A stretch of DNA of 64,000 bases from Candidatus Acidiferrales bacterium (GCA_035934015.1 DASYYH010000027.1:62001-126000); one strand, 5' to 3'; shown: positions 33,063 through 42,637, counted from the first letter of the stretch. Notes: generated by a model from the letters alone, not told the origin. Numbers and translations are program-made.

Positions 33063-33661
33063 ATTGTGCCGTCCACACCGACGTTCAAGCCACTGGATAC
33101 TGCCGCAATTGTGGCAAAGCGCTTTGCGGGCAGTGCGCGCGCGAAGTGCGCGGGGCTCTTTACTGTGAGGAGTGCCTCTCGCGCCTGGTCGTCGGTCCGC
33201 CTCCGGCGCTGCCCGTGGTTCAACCCGGTCCCAATCCAGGAGTGGCCTGTGCCTTGGGTTTTGTTCCCGGACTCGGCGCTGTTTATAACGGCGAGTACGT
33301 GAAGGGACTTATTCACGTCGTCATTTTTGGCGGCCTGATCGCCATGATGAACAGCAGCTCGATACCCGACAGCACGCTCGCCATCGTGATTGTGCTTTTC
33401 GTCGCGTTCTGCTGCTACATGCCGATCGAGGCTTACCGCACGGCCCGCGCAAAACAAATGGGAGAGAAATCCCCCAGCCTTTTTGCCGAAGGAGAGGGCT
33501 CCAGGCCTATCGGCGCGTATGTGTTGATCATTCTTGGTACTTTGTTCCTGCTTGGTTCGTTCGGCTTGCTCAGTTCCATATATGTTTGGAGATTTTGGCC
33601 GCTTGCGCTGATTGCTCTAGGCGCATTTCTGATTTGGAAGCGGGCACAGCCTCATCCATAG
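33059..33661 (+). CDS. Membrane protein with N-terminal B-box-type zinc finger
   Basis: The product has 200 residues. The N-terminus is a B-box-like zinc finger (CAVHTDVQATGYCRNCGKALC ... CEECL), followed by a Pro-rich linker and about four hydrophobic segments (VACALGFVPGLGAVYNGEYVKGLIHVVIFG, TLAIVIVLFVAFCCYMPI, GAYVLIILGTLFLLGSFGLL, WRFWPLALIALGAFLIW). A fold like this is common in acidobacterial sigma/anti-sigma neighbourhoods. It is coupled to the anti-sigma gene (ATGA) and precedes the LiaI-like gene by 13 bases. Function unknown. Confidence 0.75.
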   Translation: MNCAVHTDVQATGYCRNCGKALCGQCAREVRGALYCEECLSRLVVGPPPALPVVQPGPNPGVACALGFVPGLGAVYNGEYVKGLIHVVIFGGLIAMMNSSSIPDSTLAIVIVLFVAFCCYMPIEAYRTARAKQMGEKSPSLFAEGEGSRPIGAYVLIILGTLFLLGSFGLLSSIYVWRFWPLALIALGAFLIWKRAQPHP

Positions 33662-33674
33662 GGAGACACGCATT

Positions 33675-33956
33675 ATGGCGTACTGGAGAACATGCAATTG
33701 CGCTCGTTGCCGCATTCGCGGCTTGATGGGCCCGGCCATTCTGATCACCATCGGCGTGATTTTTTTCATCGGCCAATATAACTGGGATTATTCTTTTGAA
33801 AGGCTGTGGCCGGTGATCTTGATTGTCATCGGCGTTGTGAGACTCTTGTCCGACACCGCGTCAATGGAAGGCCATGTCGATCGCATGGGCTGGCAAGTTC
33901 CGCCGCCCGGCGCTCCTCCTCAAAATCCCCCGCAGCCGCCGCAACCGCCTCGATGA
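33675..33956 (+). CDS. LiaI/LiaF-like (DUF5668) small membrane protein
   Basis: The product has 93 residues. Two hydrophobic hairpin segments (LMGPAILITIGVIFFIGQYNW and LWPVILIVIGVVRLL) are the LiaF/DUF5668 transmembrane signature, and the C-terminus is Pro/Gln-rich. The N-terminal WRTCNCARCRIRG may bind metal or be cytoplasmic. It overlaps the next gene (ATGA). LiaF-type proteins sense envelope damage, which agrees with the sigma/anti-sigma context. Confidence 0.75.
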   Translation: MAYWRTCNCARCRIRGLMGPAILITIGVIFFIGQYNWDYSFERLWPVILIVIGVVRLLSDTASMEGHVDRMGWQVPPPGAPPQNPPQPPQPPR

Positions 33957-35314
33957 GCTATTACTACCATCGGCGGCGTTCGATTTTCAGCGGATTGATT
34001 TTGATTCTTTTCGGTGTGATTTTCCTGCTTTACGAATTTCACCCCGAATTCCCCATCGGCCATTTGTTCCGCCGCTACTGGCCATTGATTCTGATCGTCT
34101 GGGGCATCGCCCACCTCATCGAACATCTCCTGGCCACCCGCACGGGCGGCCCCAGGCCCGCCGGAATTTCCGGCGGAGAGATCGCGCTCATGATCGTGCT
34201 GTTCATGGTCGTCGCAAGCATTGCTGGATTTGACTGGGTGCGCAAACAGAATCCCGATATTAATTTTGATATGGGGGACGTCTTTGACCATTCCTACGAC
34301 TGGAGCAACGATTTGCCCGCCGTCTCCGCGAAGCCGAATGAAGTCATCTCGATCCTTACTCAGCGCGGCAACATCGCTATAAGTCCGAGCTCGGATTCTG
34401 AAATCCATGTTTCCGTGCACAAGAGCGCGCGAGCTTCGAATGAAAATGACGCCAGGCGCCTCGCGGACAAGATCACCGTCGCTGTGAATCCCACTGGCGA
34501 CGGCTTTCAGATTCAGCCTCAGGTGACTGGCGGAGAAACTTCGGACGTGCGCGTAGATCTCGACATTCGCTTGCCTGTTCAGTCGAGCATTACCTCCCAT
34601 ACGACTCGTGGCGATATCACTGTGGCGCAGATGAGAGGGCCGCTCACGATCCATTCGCAAAGCGGGGATCTGGAGATCCACGACATCGCCGGCGACGTCA
34701 ACGCCGAGATGGCTCACGGCGACGTCCGCGCGAATAACATCAAGGGCAATGTTCGTCTCACGGGCAGCGGAGGAGAAGTTGACCTCTCTGGTGTTTCAGG
34801 CGATGCAACAATCGAAGGCGATTTCTATGGCCCGATTCGCGCGCAAAAAGTCGACAAAACGGTCCGCTATACTTCATCCCGCACCAGCCTCACGCTGGCC
34901 CACTTGACTGGCCAATTAGAGATGGATTCAGGTGACTTGACGATTTCCGATCAGCCCGGTGGCGTTCAACTGCGAACCTCGAACAAAGACGTCACGCTGG
35001 AAAATGTCGCGGGGAGAATCGATCTGACAGATCAGCGCGGAGATGTCGAAGTCACTTTCAAGCAGCCGCCGCGCGACGAAATTTTAATCGCCGATCAGTC
35101 CGGCAATATCGACCTCACGCTTCCGGCGCAGTCCAGTTTCGAAATCTCCGCCGTATCTCGCAAAGGAGAAATCGACAACGACTTCGGCAGTTCCGGCTTG
35201 AAGTCTGGCAATAACGGCGACACAACCGTTTTGCAAGGAGTCTACGGCACGCATGGCCCGCACATCACACTCAACACAACCTACGGAACAATTTCGATCC
35301 ACAAGGCCCAGTAA
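33953..35314 (+). CDS. Membrane-anchored DUF4097 beta-repeat protein
   Basis: The product has 453 residues. Two LiaF-like membrane segments (GLILILFGVIFLLYEFHP, WPLILIVWGIAHLIEHLL) and a third (LMIVLFMVVASIAGFDWV) precede a long beta-strand repeat of DUF4097 type (about 180-450), with many short GDI/GDV turns. This resembles the LiaF/putative adhesin proteins found next to ECF sigma factors. The beta-solenoid is most likely exported. The ATG at 33953 overlaps the previous stop; an open frame upstream has no coding character. It is the last gene of the sigma module. Confidence 0.82.
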   Translation: MSYYYHRRRSIFSGLILILFGVIFLLYEFHPEFPIGHLFRRYWPLILIVWGIAHLIEHLLATRTGGPRPAGISGGEIALMIVLFMVVASIAGFDWVRKQNPDINFDMGDVFDHSYDWSNDLPAVSAKPNEVISILTQRGNIAISPSSDSEIHVSVHKSARASNENDARRLADKITVAVNPTGDGFQIQPQVTGGETSDVRVDLDIRLPVQSSITSHTTRGDITVAQMRGPLTIHSQSGDLEIHDIAGDVNAEMAHGDVRANNIKGNVRLTGSGGEVDLSGVSGDATIEGDFYGPIRAQKVDKTVRYTSSRTSLTLAHLTGQLEMDSGDLTISDQPGGVQLRTSNKDVTLENVAGRIDLTDQRGDVEVTFKQPPRDEILIADQSGNIDLTLPAQSSFEISAVSRKGEIDNDFGSSGLKSGNNGDTTVLQGVYGTHGPHITLNTTYGTISIHKAQ

Positions 35315-35335
35315 GGCGCCTTTCGTTTTTGCAGA

Positions 35336-36640
35336 CTAATTGCCTTTACCCAGCTTCACGAGTCCTTCAAGAAGCTCAAAAAACTCCGGAAACGATATCT
35401 CCACGCAGTCCGCATCGCGGATCACGGTTTCTCCTTCCGCCCCGAGCGCCGCAATGGAGAACGCCATGGCGATGCGATGATCATCATGTGGATCAATCGT
35501 CGCTCCGCGCAAGCGTCCGCCGGACCGTCCCTTCACGCGCAAGCCATCCGGAAATTCTTCTACCTGTGCGCCCATCCCGCGCAGATTTTCAGCGACCGTC
35601 GCAATCCGGTCGCTTTCTTTCACACGCAACTCCTGCGCGTCGCGAATCTCGATTCCTTCCTCCGTGAAGGGGGCGAGCGCCGCAAGCACGGGCAATTCGT
35701 CGATCAGCCGCGCGGCCATCGCGCCGCAAACCTTGCCGCCCCGCACAGGGCCGTGCTTTACATGGACATCGCCAACCAGTTCGCCTTCTCGTATTCCCAG
35801 CGCCACCACGGACACCGGCGCGCCCATGGACGCCAGGAAATCCAGTATCGCCGTTCGCGTCGGATTCAATCCGACGCCCTGAATGGTCATCTCCGTATCC
35901 GGCACAATAAGCGCAGCGCAGAGGAAAAAAGCTGCGGCTGACAAATCTCCCGGCACCGTCAGCGGCCGTCCAACGAGCTTCGGCCCGCCTTGAATCGAAA
36001 TCGCACCATCGCGGCGTCCGATTTTCGCACCCATCTCGCGCAAAATCAGTTCGGTGTGATCGCGCGTGGGCACCGGCTCGTGCACGATCGTTTCCCCATC
36101 GGCGAAAAGCCCGGCGAGCAAGAGCGCTGACTTTACCTGTGCACTGGCAATTTTCTGCATGAACTCGATCCCGCGCAGCTTCCCGCCGCGGATCTCCAGC
36201 GGCGCAAACTCCCCCTCCCGCGCAGAGATTTGCGCGCCCATTTCCCGCAAAGGCTCGATGACGCGCCGCATCGGGCGGCTTCGAAGCGAACGATCCCCCG
36301 TCAGTTCTGATGCGAAATCCTGTCCCGCCAGTGCCCCCGCCAGCAATCGCATCGTCGTCCCGCTGTTCCCCGCGTCGAGCGCCTTTCGCGGCGCTTTCCA
36401 GCCCGCCAAGCCCTTTCCTTCGATGATTACGCCATTGCCCTTTTCTTCGATCTGCACGCCCAGTCCGCGCAAGCAATTCAACGTACTCCGGCAGTCGGCC
36501 GCCGCGGAAAAGTTGGCAATTTCGCTTCGCCCTTCGGCGAGAGATGCCACAATTGCATACCGGTGCGAGATGGACTTATCGCCAGGCACCATCAGCACAC
36601 CGCTGAACGCCTGCGCTGGACGAATTCGTTTCTTCGCCAC
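35336..36640 (-). CDS. aroA: 3-phosphoshikimate 1-carboxyvinyltransferase AroA
   Basis: The product has 434 residues of the EPSP synthase family. Signatures include VPGDKSISHRYAI near the N-terminus, LDAGNSGTTMRLLAG, DRSLRSRPM, the RVKESDRI motif and DPHDDHRIAMAF near the C-terminus. It joins phosphoenolpyruvate to shikimate-3-phosphate in aromatic amino acid synthesis. The GTG at 36640 is preferred because conserved sequence starts just after it; the frame stays open to 36709 without coding character. It is convergent with the sigma module and divergent from the S55 gene. Confidence 0.94.
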   Translation of the reverse strand: MAKKRIRPAQAFSGVLMVPGDKSISHRYAIVASLAEGRSEIANFSAAADCRSTLNCLRGLGVQIEEKGNGVIIEGKGLAGWKAPRKALDAGNSGTTMRLLAGALAGQDFASELTGDRSLRSRPMRRVIEPLREMGAQISAREGEFAPLEIRGGKLRGIEFMQKIASAQVKSALLLAGLFADGETIVHEPVPTRDHTELILREMGAKIGRRDGAISIQGGPKLVGRPLTVPGDLSAAAFFLCAALIVPDTEMTIQGVGLNPTRTAILDFLASMGAPVSVVALGIREGELVGDVHVKHGPVRGGKVCGAMAARLIDELPVLAALAPFTEEGIEIRDAQELRVKESDRIATVAENLRGMGAQVEEFPDGLRVKGRSGGRLRGATIDPHDDHRIAMAFSIAALGAEGETVIRDADCVEISFPEFFELLEGLVKLGKGN

Positions 36641-36800
36641 GTTAAAATAGTAGCACGCCGTTTCGAAACAACCCCAAGCCGCTCTTCCGTGTCCAATTAG
36701 AGTGCGCATGCAGCCGCGCGAAAAGGAGCACCCAGCCCGCCGTTACCGCGACATCACAGTCGCGCAACGCGCATTGCTTCGCACAACGGCGCGGGTTATC

Positions 36801-38615
36801 ATGAAAAGTCTTATGCGCCTGCGACCTGGTTTTTGGTTGGCCGCTCCACTTGTTGTTTTTCTAGCCCTTCCTGCTGTGGCTCAGGAAAATCCAGCAATTT
36901 TCCCTCTGAGCGGCGTCAAACCTGGAATGAAGGGCGTTGCCTATACCATATTTTCAGGCGACCAAATTGAGAAACTGGATGTTACTGTCCTGGGCGTCCT
37001 CAAGAACGCCATGGGCCCCCAGCAGGACATAATCCTTGTAGAACTGGCCGGCGCCGATGTTGCAAAGACCGGCGTCGTCGCAGGCATGAGCGGCAGCCCG
37101 GTGTATTTCGATGACAAGCTGGCCGGAGCGATCTCCCTGAAGATCGGCCTCTTCTCCAAAGATCCCATTGCTGGCGTCACTCCCATTCAAAGCATGCTCG
37201 ATATCCAGAAAGCCATGGCGCAGCCAGATGCTCAGGCCGCTGCAGGCGCCGCGCCGCAAGTCCCATACGGTCCCGCAATGCAAGGTACAACGCCCACCGT
37301 CAATCAGGGTCCGATGAAAGTTCCATTGGGCGGCGGCCAATTTCTTACTCCGATCGAGACGCCTCTCATTTTTTCCGGTGTCCTCCCCGAAGCGCTATCG
37401 CGTTTTTCCTCCAATTTCCAGGCTCTGGGAATGAGCGCGATGGCAGGTGGAACGATCCCACCCACTCCCCAAGACGCGCAGATTCACCCGGGCGACATGG
37501 TTGGCTTGGATCTGATCTCAGGAGACATGTCCGTTGCCGCGGGATGCACGGTCACGGCGATTATTCACGGTCGCGTATTTGTCTGCGGCCATCCGTTCCA
37601 GGACCTCGGCGCAGTAGCTCTACCCATGAGCCGCGCTTATGTGGTCACCACATTGGCGTCCTCTCTGGAATCCACGAAAATCATGAATACGGGCGGCGTA
37701 ATCGGGACTTTTCAGCAGGATACATCCACCGGCGTGGTCGGCCAGCTCGGCGGCGGTCCGCCGACGATCCCCGTGGACGTCAATCTCACAACGCCGACCC
37801 AGCAGCGCCATTTCCATTTCAGGATCATCCAGAATCCGAAGCTCACACCTGTGCTGGTCGCCATGGCTGCTTACAATGGAGTTGTTTCCAACACAGCCTA
37901 TTCCGAGGGCACGACCCTGCAAATGAACGGGAACATTGATTTGGCTGGGCATCCCTCCGTCAACCTGCGCGGTATGTTTGCCCCCTCGGAGACAGGAGTG
38001 CCCGACGGATTCCAGATTGCCATGACCGTTGAAGCGGCCTTCGGCATTATCTATGCCAACCCATACGAGCAGCCCAAGATCTCCAAGGTCACGGTGAATG
38101 TTGACAGCCTGTCAAACAGCCGCTGGTCTCAAATCGAAGGCGCCTGGAGCGACAAGAGCGAAGTTGCCCCGGGAGAAAAACTCAACATTAAGGTTCTTCT
38201 TCGGCCCTATCGGGGGACGCCTTATTTGCGCGAAGTTCCCATAACTGTCCCGGCGCAAGCATCCCGCGGCAACCTTCAGATACTCGTGAGCGATGCTTCG
38301 TCGCTCGATCGCATGCGCGAGCTATTCGGTGGCGCGGTGCAAAATCGCCTGCGCGATCTGGACGAGCTGATTCGCATCATCAATCGCGAAAGGCAGAACG
38401 ATTCCCTTTACGTTACGCTGCTCCAGAACACGCCCACGCTGCTTGTCGAGGACAAAGAGCTTCCTGACGTGCCTGCGTCGGAAATCAACGTTCTCGATCA
38501 GCGCCGCGCACCCGGTGGAGCGCAATTGCTCTACCAGTCCGTCATTGGCAAAAATTCTGTTCCGATGAATCAAGTCATTGCTGGCCAGCAGTATCTTTCG
38601 ATCACGGTAAAGTGA
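36801..38615 (+). CDS. SpoIVB peptidase S55-domain exported protein
   Basis: The product has 604 residues. A signal peptide (FWLAAPLVVFLALPAVAQ) leads to a S55-type domain: KPGMKGVAYTIFSGD and VVAGMSGSPVYFDDKLAGAI, where the SGSP motif at 97-100 carries the likely serine nucleophile. The rest is long and beta-rich. The S55 family is best known from SpoIVB of sporulating bacteria, but this organism has no sign of sporulation in the window. Cleavage of a secreted or membrane protein, or a non-catalytic PDZ-like use, is possible. It precedes the beta-propeller gene by 31 bases and is likely cotranscribed. Confidence 0.8.
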   Translation: MKSLMRLRPGFWLAAPLVVFLALPAVAQENPAIFPLSGVKPGMKGVAYTIFSGDQIEKLDVTVLGVLKNAMGPQQDIILVELAGADVAKTGVVAGMSGSPVYFDDKLAGAISLKIGLFSKDPIAGVTPIQSMLDIQKAMAQPDAQAAAGAAPQVPYGPAMQGTTPTVNQGPMKVPLGGGQFLTPIETPLIFSGVLPEALSRFSSNFQALGMSAMAGGTIPPTPQDAQIHPGDMVGLDLISGDMSVAAGCTVTAIIHGRVFVCGHPFQDLGAVALPMSRAYVVTTLASSLESTKIMNTGGVIGTFQQDTSTGVVGQLGGGPPTIPVDVNLTTPTQQRHFHFRIIQNPKLTPVLVAMAAYNGVVSNTAYSEGTTLQMNGNIDLAGHPSVNLRGMFAPSETGVPDGFQIAMTVEAAFGIIYANPYEQPKISKVTVNVDSLSNSRWSQIEGAWSDKSEVAPGEKLNIKVLLRPYRGTPYLREVPITVPAQASRGNLQILVSDASSLDRMRELFGGAVQNRLRDLDELIRIINRERQNDSLYVTLLQNTPTLLVEDKELPDVPASEINVLDQRRAPGGAQLLYQSVIGKNSVPMNQVIAGQQYLSITVK

Positions 38616-38646
38616 ACCCCATTACCGTAAGGAGTGCGAGGTAAAC

Positions 38647-40962
38647 ATGCGGCGAGTCACACTCGTGTCCATTTTGTGCGCGGCGCTGCTCTGCGCCGTT
38701 GCTGCTCACGCGGAGCACACGCGCTTTTGGAGCCAGTCCACCTTCGACGAATTTGAAAAGGGCACGCACAAAGGTGTCGCGCTTCGCAGCGATGGCATGC
38801 TTATGCCCGCTCCGGACTTCAAATCCTTCGCCGATCCCAATCTCGCCTACGTCTGGGCGCTCGTCGTAGATTCCCGCGGCCGTGTCTACGCTGCAGGAGG
38901 TTCGGACGCGAAAGTCGTTCGTCTCAGCGCAACGGAAAAGCCCGTCACGGTTTTTGAATCCACGGAACTCGAAGCGCAAGCTCTTGCCGTCGATAAGAGC
39001 GACAATCTCTACGTCGGCACCTCGCCGGACGGCAAAATCTATAAAATCACTCCGGACGGCCAGCACACCGTCTTCTTCGATCCCAAATCGAAATACATCT
39101 GGGCACTGGCGTTTGACTCTCATGGCGTCCTCTTCGCAGGAACAGGGGATAAGGGCGATGTTTTTGCCGTCGCTCCGGACGGCAAAGGCCAGCTCTTTTA
39201 CAAGAGCGAAGAATCGCACGCGCGCTCTCTCGCGTTTGACCGCGGTGGCAATCTGCTCATCGGTACGGATCCAAGCGGCCTGATTATCCGCGTCCCCGTG
39301 GCATCGCGCGGCGCCGATGGCATTCCCACGGCTGGCAGCGCTTTTGTAATTTACGAAACGGCCAAGAAAGAAGTGACTGCTCTGACGACCGATGCCGACG
39401 GGAACATTTATGCTTCTGCGGTCGGAAACAAGCCAATTCGCCAGACGGGCGCTTTCACAGGAATATCTCCGGCTGCGTCACAACTCGCAGCCGCCTTTGC
39501 CGCCGCGGCGGCTCGTTCGGCTTCAAATGCCCAGCAACCGGCACAAAACGCCGCGAATCCTGCTGCGGCGGCCGCAATGCCGCCTCTCATCTTGCCCACG
39601 CTGCCCAATGCCTCTGGCGGGAGTGAAGTCTATCGCATTGCAACGGACGGCTCGCCCGAATCCCTCTGGTCTTCACCCCAGGATATTGTCTATTCGCTCG
39701 CCTTTTCGCCCGAAAATCATCTTCTTCTCGGCACAGGCAATCACGGCGAAGTCATCGAACTTGATGGCAATCTTCTTTTCTCGTCGCTCGCCACCGCCGA
39801 CGCTTCGCAGGTCACTTCTCTTGTGGCCGGACCCGGCCACGCGATTTACGTAGCCACCGCGAACCCCGGAAAAATCTTCACCCTAGGCCCGGCTTACGCT
39901 GCCGAAGGAACTTTCACATCGGACACATTCGACGCCAAAATCTTTTCGCACTGGGGCCGCCTGACGTGGTGGGGTGACAACAGCTCCGGAAAAATCGAGT
40001 TTTATGCCCGGTCAGGCAATACCTCCGATCCCGACAATTACTGGAGTCCCTGGGCCGGGCCCTATTCGAATCTCTCCGGCGAAACCGTTCAATGCCCACC
40101 TGCCCGATTCATTCAATGGAAGGCTGTTTTTCAGGCCGCCGGAAGCCAGAGTCAGCCTACTTTGTCGTGGGTCAAGCTCGCCTACTTGCGAAAGAACGTT
40201 GCTCCAGTGATTGATGGCATCGCTATCCAGGACCCTGGTTTGCGAGCACAGGGCTTTCCGGGCCAAGCGGCCATAGGGTCGCAACCGACTCCTGTACAAC
40301 TGCGAGCCCCGCGCACCGGCCGTGAGAGCGATGTGAATTTCGTGGATGCGGGCAGTTTTCAGCAGCGCGAGCCGAGATTCTCTCAGTTGCCGCAGGGCTT
40401 CAGTGCCAAGGGATACCAGACTGTCGTCTGGGCTGCCCATGACGACAACGACGACGAAATCGTTTATTCGCTCTACTACCGCGGCGAAGGCGAAAAAGAT
40501 TGGAAGCTGTTAAAAGAAAATATCCACAGCAATTATTATTCCTGGGACACGAATTCCATGCCCGACGGCGCTTATTACTTGAAGCTCGTCGCTTCCGACG
40601 CGCCTTCGAATCCGCAAGGGCAGGCTCTCACCGCGGAAATGGTCAGCGATCGCTTCCAGATAGACAACACTCCGCCTGCGGTCGAAAACATCCATGCCGA
40701 GCCTTCCAGCGGCGATTGGCACGTGCGCTTCACGGCACACGATGCGGGCAGTGCCATTTCGCGAGCTTCCTATAGCGTCGACGCCGGCACGTGGCAAACC
40801 ATCTTCCCTGTCGGCCAGCTCACCGACGCGCCCGTCGAGAGCTACGACATCGCGTTGCAAAACCTGAAGCCCGGCGAGCACACTGTGGCTGTCCGCGTCT
40901 TCGATCAGTTCGAAAACACAGCCGCCGGCAAAGTCACTTTCACCATCCCTGGCGCGCACTAG
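38647..40962 (+). CDS. Exported beta-propeller-like protein of unknown function
   Basis: The product has 771 residues with a signal peptide (VSILCAALLCAVAAHA). The N-terminal two-thirds hold repeated blades such as YVWALVVDSRGRVYAAGG, ALAVDKSDNLYVGTSPDGKIYKI, WALAFDSHGVLFAGTGDKG and SLAFDRGGNLLIGTDPSG, as in seven-bladed propellers. An Ala/Asn/Pro linker at about 275-310 splits the propeller, and the C-terminus (about 560-771) looks like Ig-like or fibronectin-like strands. The 31-base gap to the S55 gene suggests a joint unit, possibly substrate or partner. No enzyme motif is seen. Confidence 0.75.
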   Translation: MRRVTLVSILCAALLCAVAAHAEHTRFWSQSTFDEFEKGTHKGVALRSDGMLMPAPDFKSFADPNLAYVWALVVDSRGRVYAAGGSDAKVVRLSATEKPVTVFESTELEAQALAVDKSDNLYVGTSPDGKIYKITPDGQHTVFFDPKSKYIWALAFDSHGVLFAGTGDKGDVFAVAPDGKGQLFYKSEESHARSLAFDRGGNLLIGTDPSGLIIRVPVASRGADGIPTAGSAFVIYETAKKEVTALTTDADGNIYASAVGNKPIRQTGAFTGISPAASQLAAAFAAAAARSASNAQQPAQNAANPAAAAAMPPLILPTLPNASGGSEVYRIATDGSPESLWSSPQDIVYSLAFSPENHLLLGTGNHGEVIELDGNLLFSSLATADASQVTSLVAGPGHAIYVATANPGKIFTLGPAYAAEGTFTSDTFDAKIFSHWGRLTWWGDNSSGKIEFYARSGNTSDPDNYWSPWAGPYSNLSGETVQCPPARFIQWKAVFQAAGSQSQPTLSWVKLAYLRKNVAPVIDGIAIQDPGLRAQGFPGQAAIGSQPTPVQLRAPRTGRESDVNFVDAGSFQQREPRFSQLPQGFSAKGYQTVVWAAHDDNDDEIVYSLYYRGEGEKDWKLLKENIHSNYYSWDTNSMPDGAYYLKLVASDAPSNPQGQALTAEMVSDRFQIDNTPPAVENIHAEPSSGDWHVRFTAHDAGSAISRASYSVDAGTWQTIFPVGQLTDAPVESYDIALQNLKPGEHTVAVRVFDQFENTAAGKVTFTIPGAH

Positions 40963-40996
40963 AAGCGGATTAATCCCAAGAATGGGGGTCGCGAAG

Positions 40997-42130
40997 CTAG
41001 TCGTTCGCCTGCGCGAGGTAATATCCGAGCCTCGCGCGAACAATCAATTGCGGGCGGTCAACTCTCACTTCGATCTGATGAACCCCGGGCTGGACAGCCC
41101 CTTGCAGTTGATAGCTCAGCCTGTACTGCGAATGAAGCTCGTCAGCAATCTGGCTTAGATCAACCTGAATGTTGCGGTCCTTGAAGGGGTGGTAATAAGC
41201 GCCACCTGTGAATGCCACGGCCGCAGCCATCGCATGACTTTTTCGTATGTGCGTGAAACGCTGGACGAGAAACACCGCCACACTCAATAAATCCATTCCC
41301 CCACCCACTCCGCCAGCCGCTCCCGGTGCAGCCATCGGCTGTTCTGTAGTCGTGGCAATGCGCTTCTCCTTATCCTCCTCGATTTCTGCACCTTCTACAG
41401 GATCATTGCGCAAATCCGCCGCTGTGCTGCTGAGTCCAATCGTGTAAATGCTGATGTTCGCGTGCTGCGCCACCTGCAACACTGCTCCCAATTTATGTTT
41501 GCTGCCGCTGTCTTGCGCTTCCGCGATCACCAGCAGCACGCGATGGCTCGTGTCCGGCTGCTTCGCGAGCAACAGCGCCCCCTCCAGCATCGCGTCGTAC
41601 AGATGCATGTTGTCGTCCGCAAACGGAAGTCTCTGAATCGCTTTTTCCACTGCATCGTGGTCGCTGGTAAACGGCTGCACCATCTCCGGCGTGTCGCCCG
41701 CGCCAATCACCGTGGCCACGCCGTCCTCCGCCATCAGCGTCTCTGTGACCACGATGCCGTTGCTACGAATCTCCTGCGCCATCATCCCGATGTGCGAGCT
41801 TGTCTCAATCACCAACGCCAGCGCGAGAGGACGGTCGTCCAAGCCCCAGCGGTCGATATGCTGTTCCACTCCGTTGTCGAAAACCTGAAAATCCTTTCGC
41901 TGCAGGTCCAGGACAAAATTACCCTGCTTGTCTTCCACGGTCACCGGCGTCGTGATCTCATTCACTTGCCTCCGAATTGTGGGTGCGCTGGGATTAACTT
42001 TCTGCTGCGAGGGGTTCTGTTTGGGGATTGCGTTTTGCGCGGGAGTCTGCCGCTCCCGTGCGTTTGTTGGCGGTATGCTGCTCAACAGAAGCAATAGGCC
42101 AAACAGCGAAAGCTGCGTCGTTCGACGCAT
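40997..42130 (-). CDS. VWFA-related Acidobacteria-type secreted protein
   Basis: The product has 377 residues with a signal peptide (SLFGLLLLLSSIPPTNA). A conserved NEITTPVTVEDKQGNFVLDLQRKDFQVFDNGVEQ segment leads into a von Willebrand A domain, as in the VWFA-related family abundant in Acidobacteria (TIGR03436). The MIDAS motif is ETSSH (LALVIETSSH) instead of DxSxS, so metal binding may be altered. A Gly-rich stretch interrupts the domain near residues 265-275. The C-terminus (LSYQLQGAVQPGVHQIEVRVDRP) is the usual family tail. It is convergent with the beta-propeller gene. Role unknown; matrix or cell-surface binding is typical of the fold. Confidence 0.85.
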   Translation of the reverse strand: MRRTTQLSLFGLLLLLSSIPPTNARERQTPAQNAIPKQNPSQQKVNPSAPTIRRQVNEITTPVTVEDKQGNFVLDLQRKDFQVFDNGVEQHIDRWGLDDRPLALALVIETSSHIGMMAQEIRSNGIVVTETLMAEDGVATVIGAGDTPEMVQPFTSDHDAVEKAIQRLPFADDNMHLYDAMLEGALLLAKQPDTSHRVLLVIAEAQDSGSKHKLGAVLQVAQHANISIYTIGLSSTAADLRNDPVEGAEIEEDKEKRIATTTEQPMAAPGAAGGVGGGMDLLSVAVFLVQRFTHIRKSHAMAAAVAFTGGAYYHPFKDRNIQVDLSQIADELHSQYRLSYQLQGAVQPGVHQIEVRVDRPQLIVRARLGYYLAQAND

Positions 42131-42241
42131 CTCCGCATTCTACGCGCCCGCCCGGCCGAGAGCCAGCCCGCCCAAAACCTGCTCTGCACGCTACGGATCG
42201 TTATGCAATAATGCCAATTTGTCTGAAAGCGAGGAGATTTC

Positions 42242-42637
42242 ATGCTGCCGGATGCCAGCAATGGGATCATCCATAAGCAAAGCAGTCATTCGGTCGATGA
42301 AACGCTCGAAAAACTCAGGAGTATTTTGCAAGCGAAAGCCGTCAAGCTCTTCGCCGTGATTGACCACTCCGGTGAAGCACAAAAGGCCGGGCTGAAAATG
42401 CGCCCCACCAAGCTGGCAATTTTTGGTAGTCCCAAGGCAGGAACGCCCCTCATGCTGGCCGCACCAACAATCGCCATTGACCTTCCCTTGAAAATTTTGA
42501 TTTGGGAGGACGCCAAGGGCAAAGTCTGGGTTTCCTATAACGGTTCGGCCTACTTGCAACAGCGGCACAGCTTGCCCAAGGCGCTGCTGCAAAATATATC
42601 CGTTGTCGAAACTTTAGCGGCGGCAATTGCCGGATAA
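42242..42637 (+). CDS. DUF302 family protein
   Basis: The product has 131 residues of the DUF302 fold: HSVDETLEKLRSILQAKAVKLFAVIDHSGEAQKAGLKMRPTKLAIFGSPKAGTPLM is the family signature, with PLKILIWEDAKGKVWVSYN after it. The family may bind small hydrophobic or lipid ligands; its function is not settled. The ATG at 42242 follows GCGAGGAGATTTC, a good ribosome binding site. It precedes the dehydratase gene by 50 bases. Confidence 0.85.
   Translation: MLPDASNGIIHKQSSHSVDETLEKLRSILQAKAVKLFAVIDHSGEAQKAGLKMRPTKLAIFGSPKAGTPLMLAAPTIAIDLPLKILIWEDAKGKVWVSYNGSAYLQQRHSLPKALLQNISVVETLAAAIAG

Noticed and set aside
35305-35335. A bidirectional terminator between the DUF4097 gene and aroA
   Set aside because: AAGGCGCCTT is a palindrome without room for a loop, and the T-run is short.
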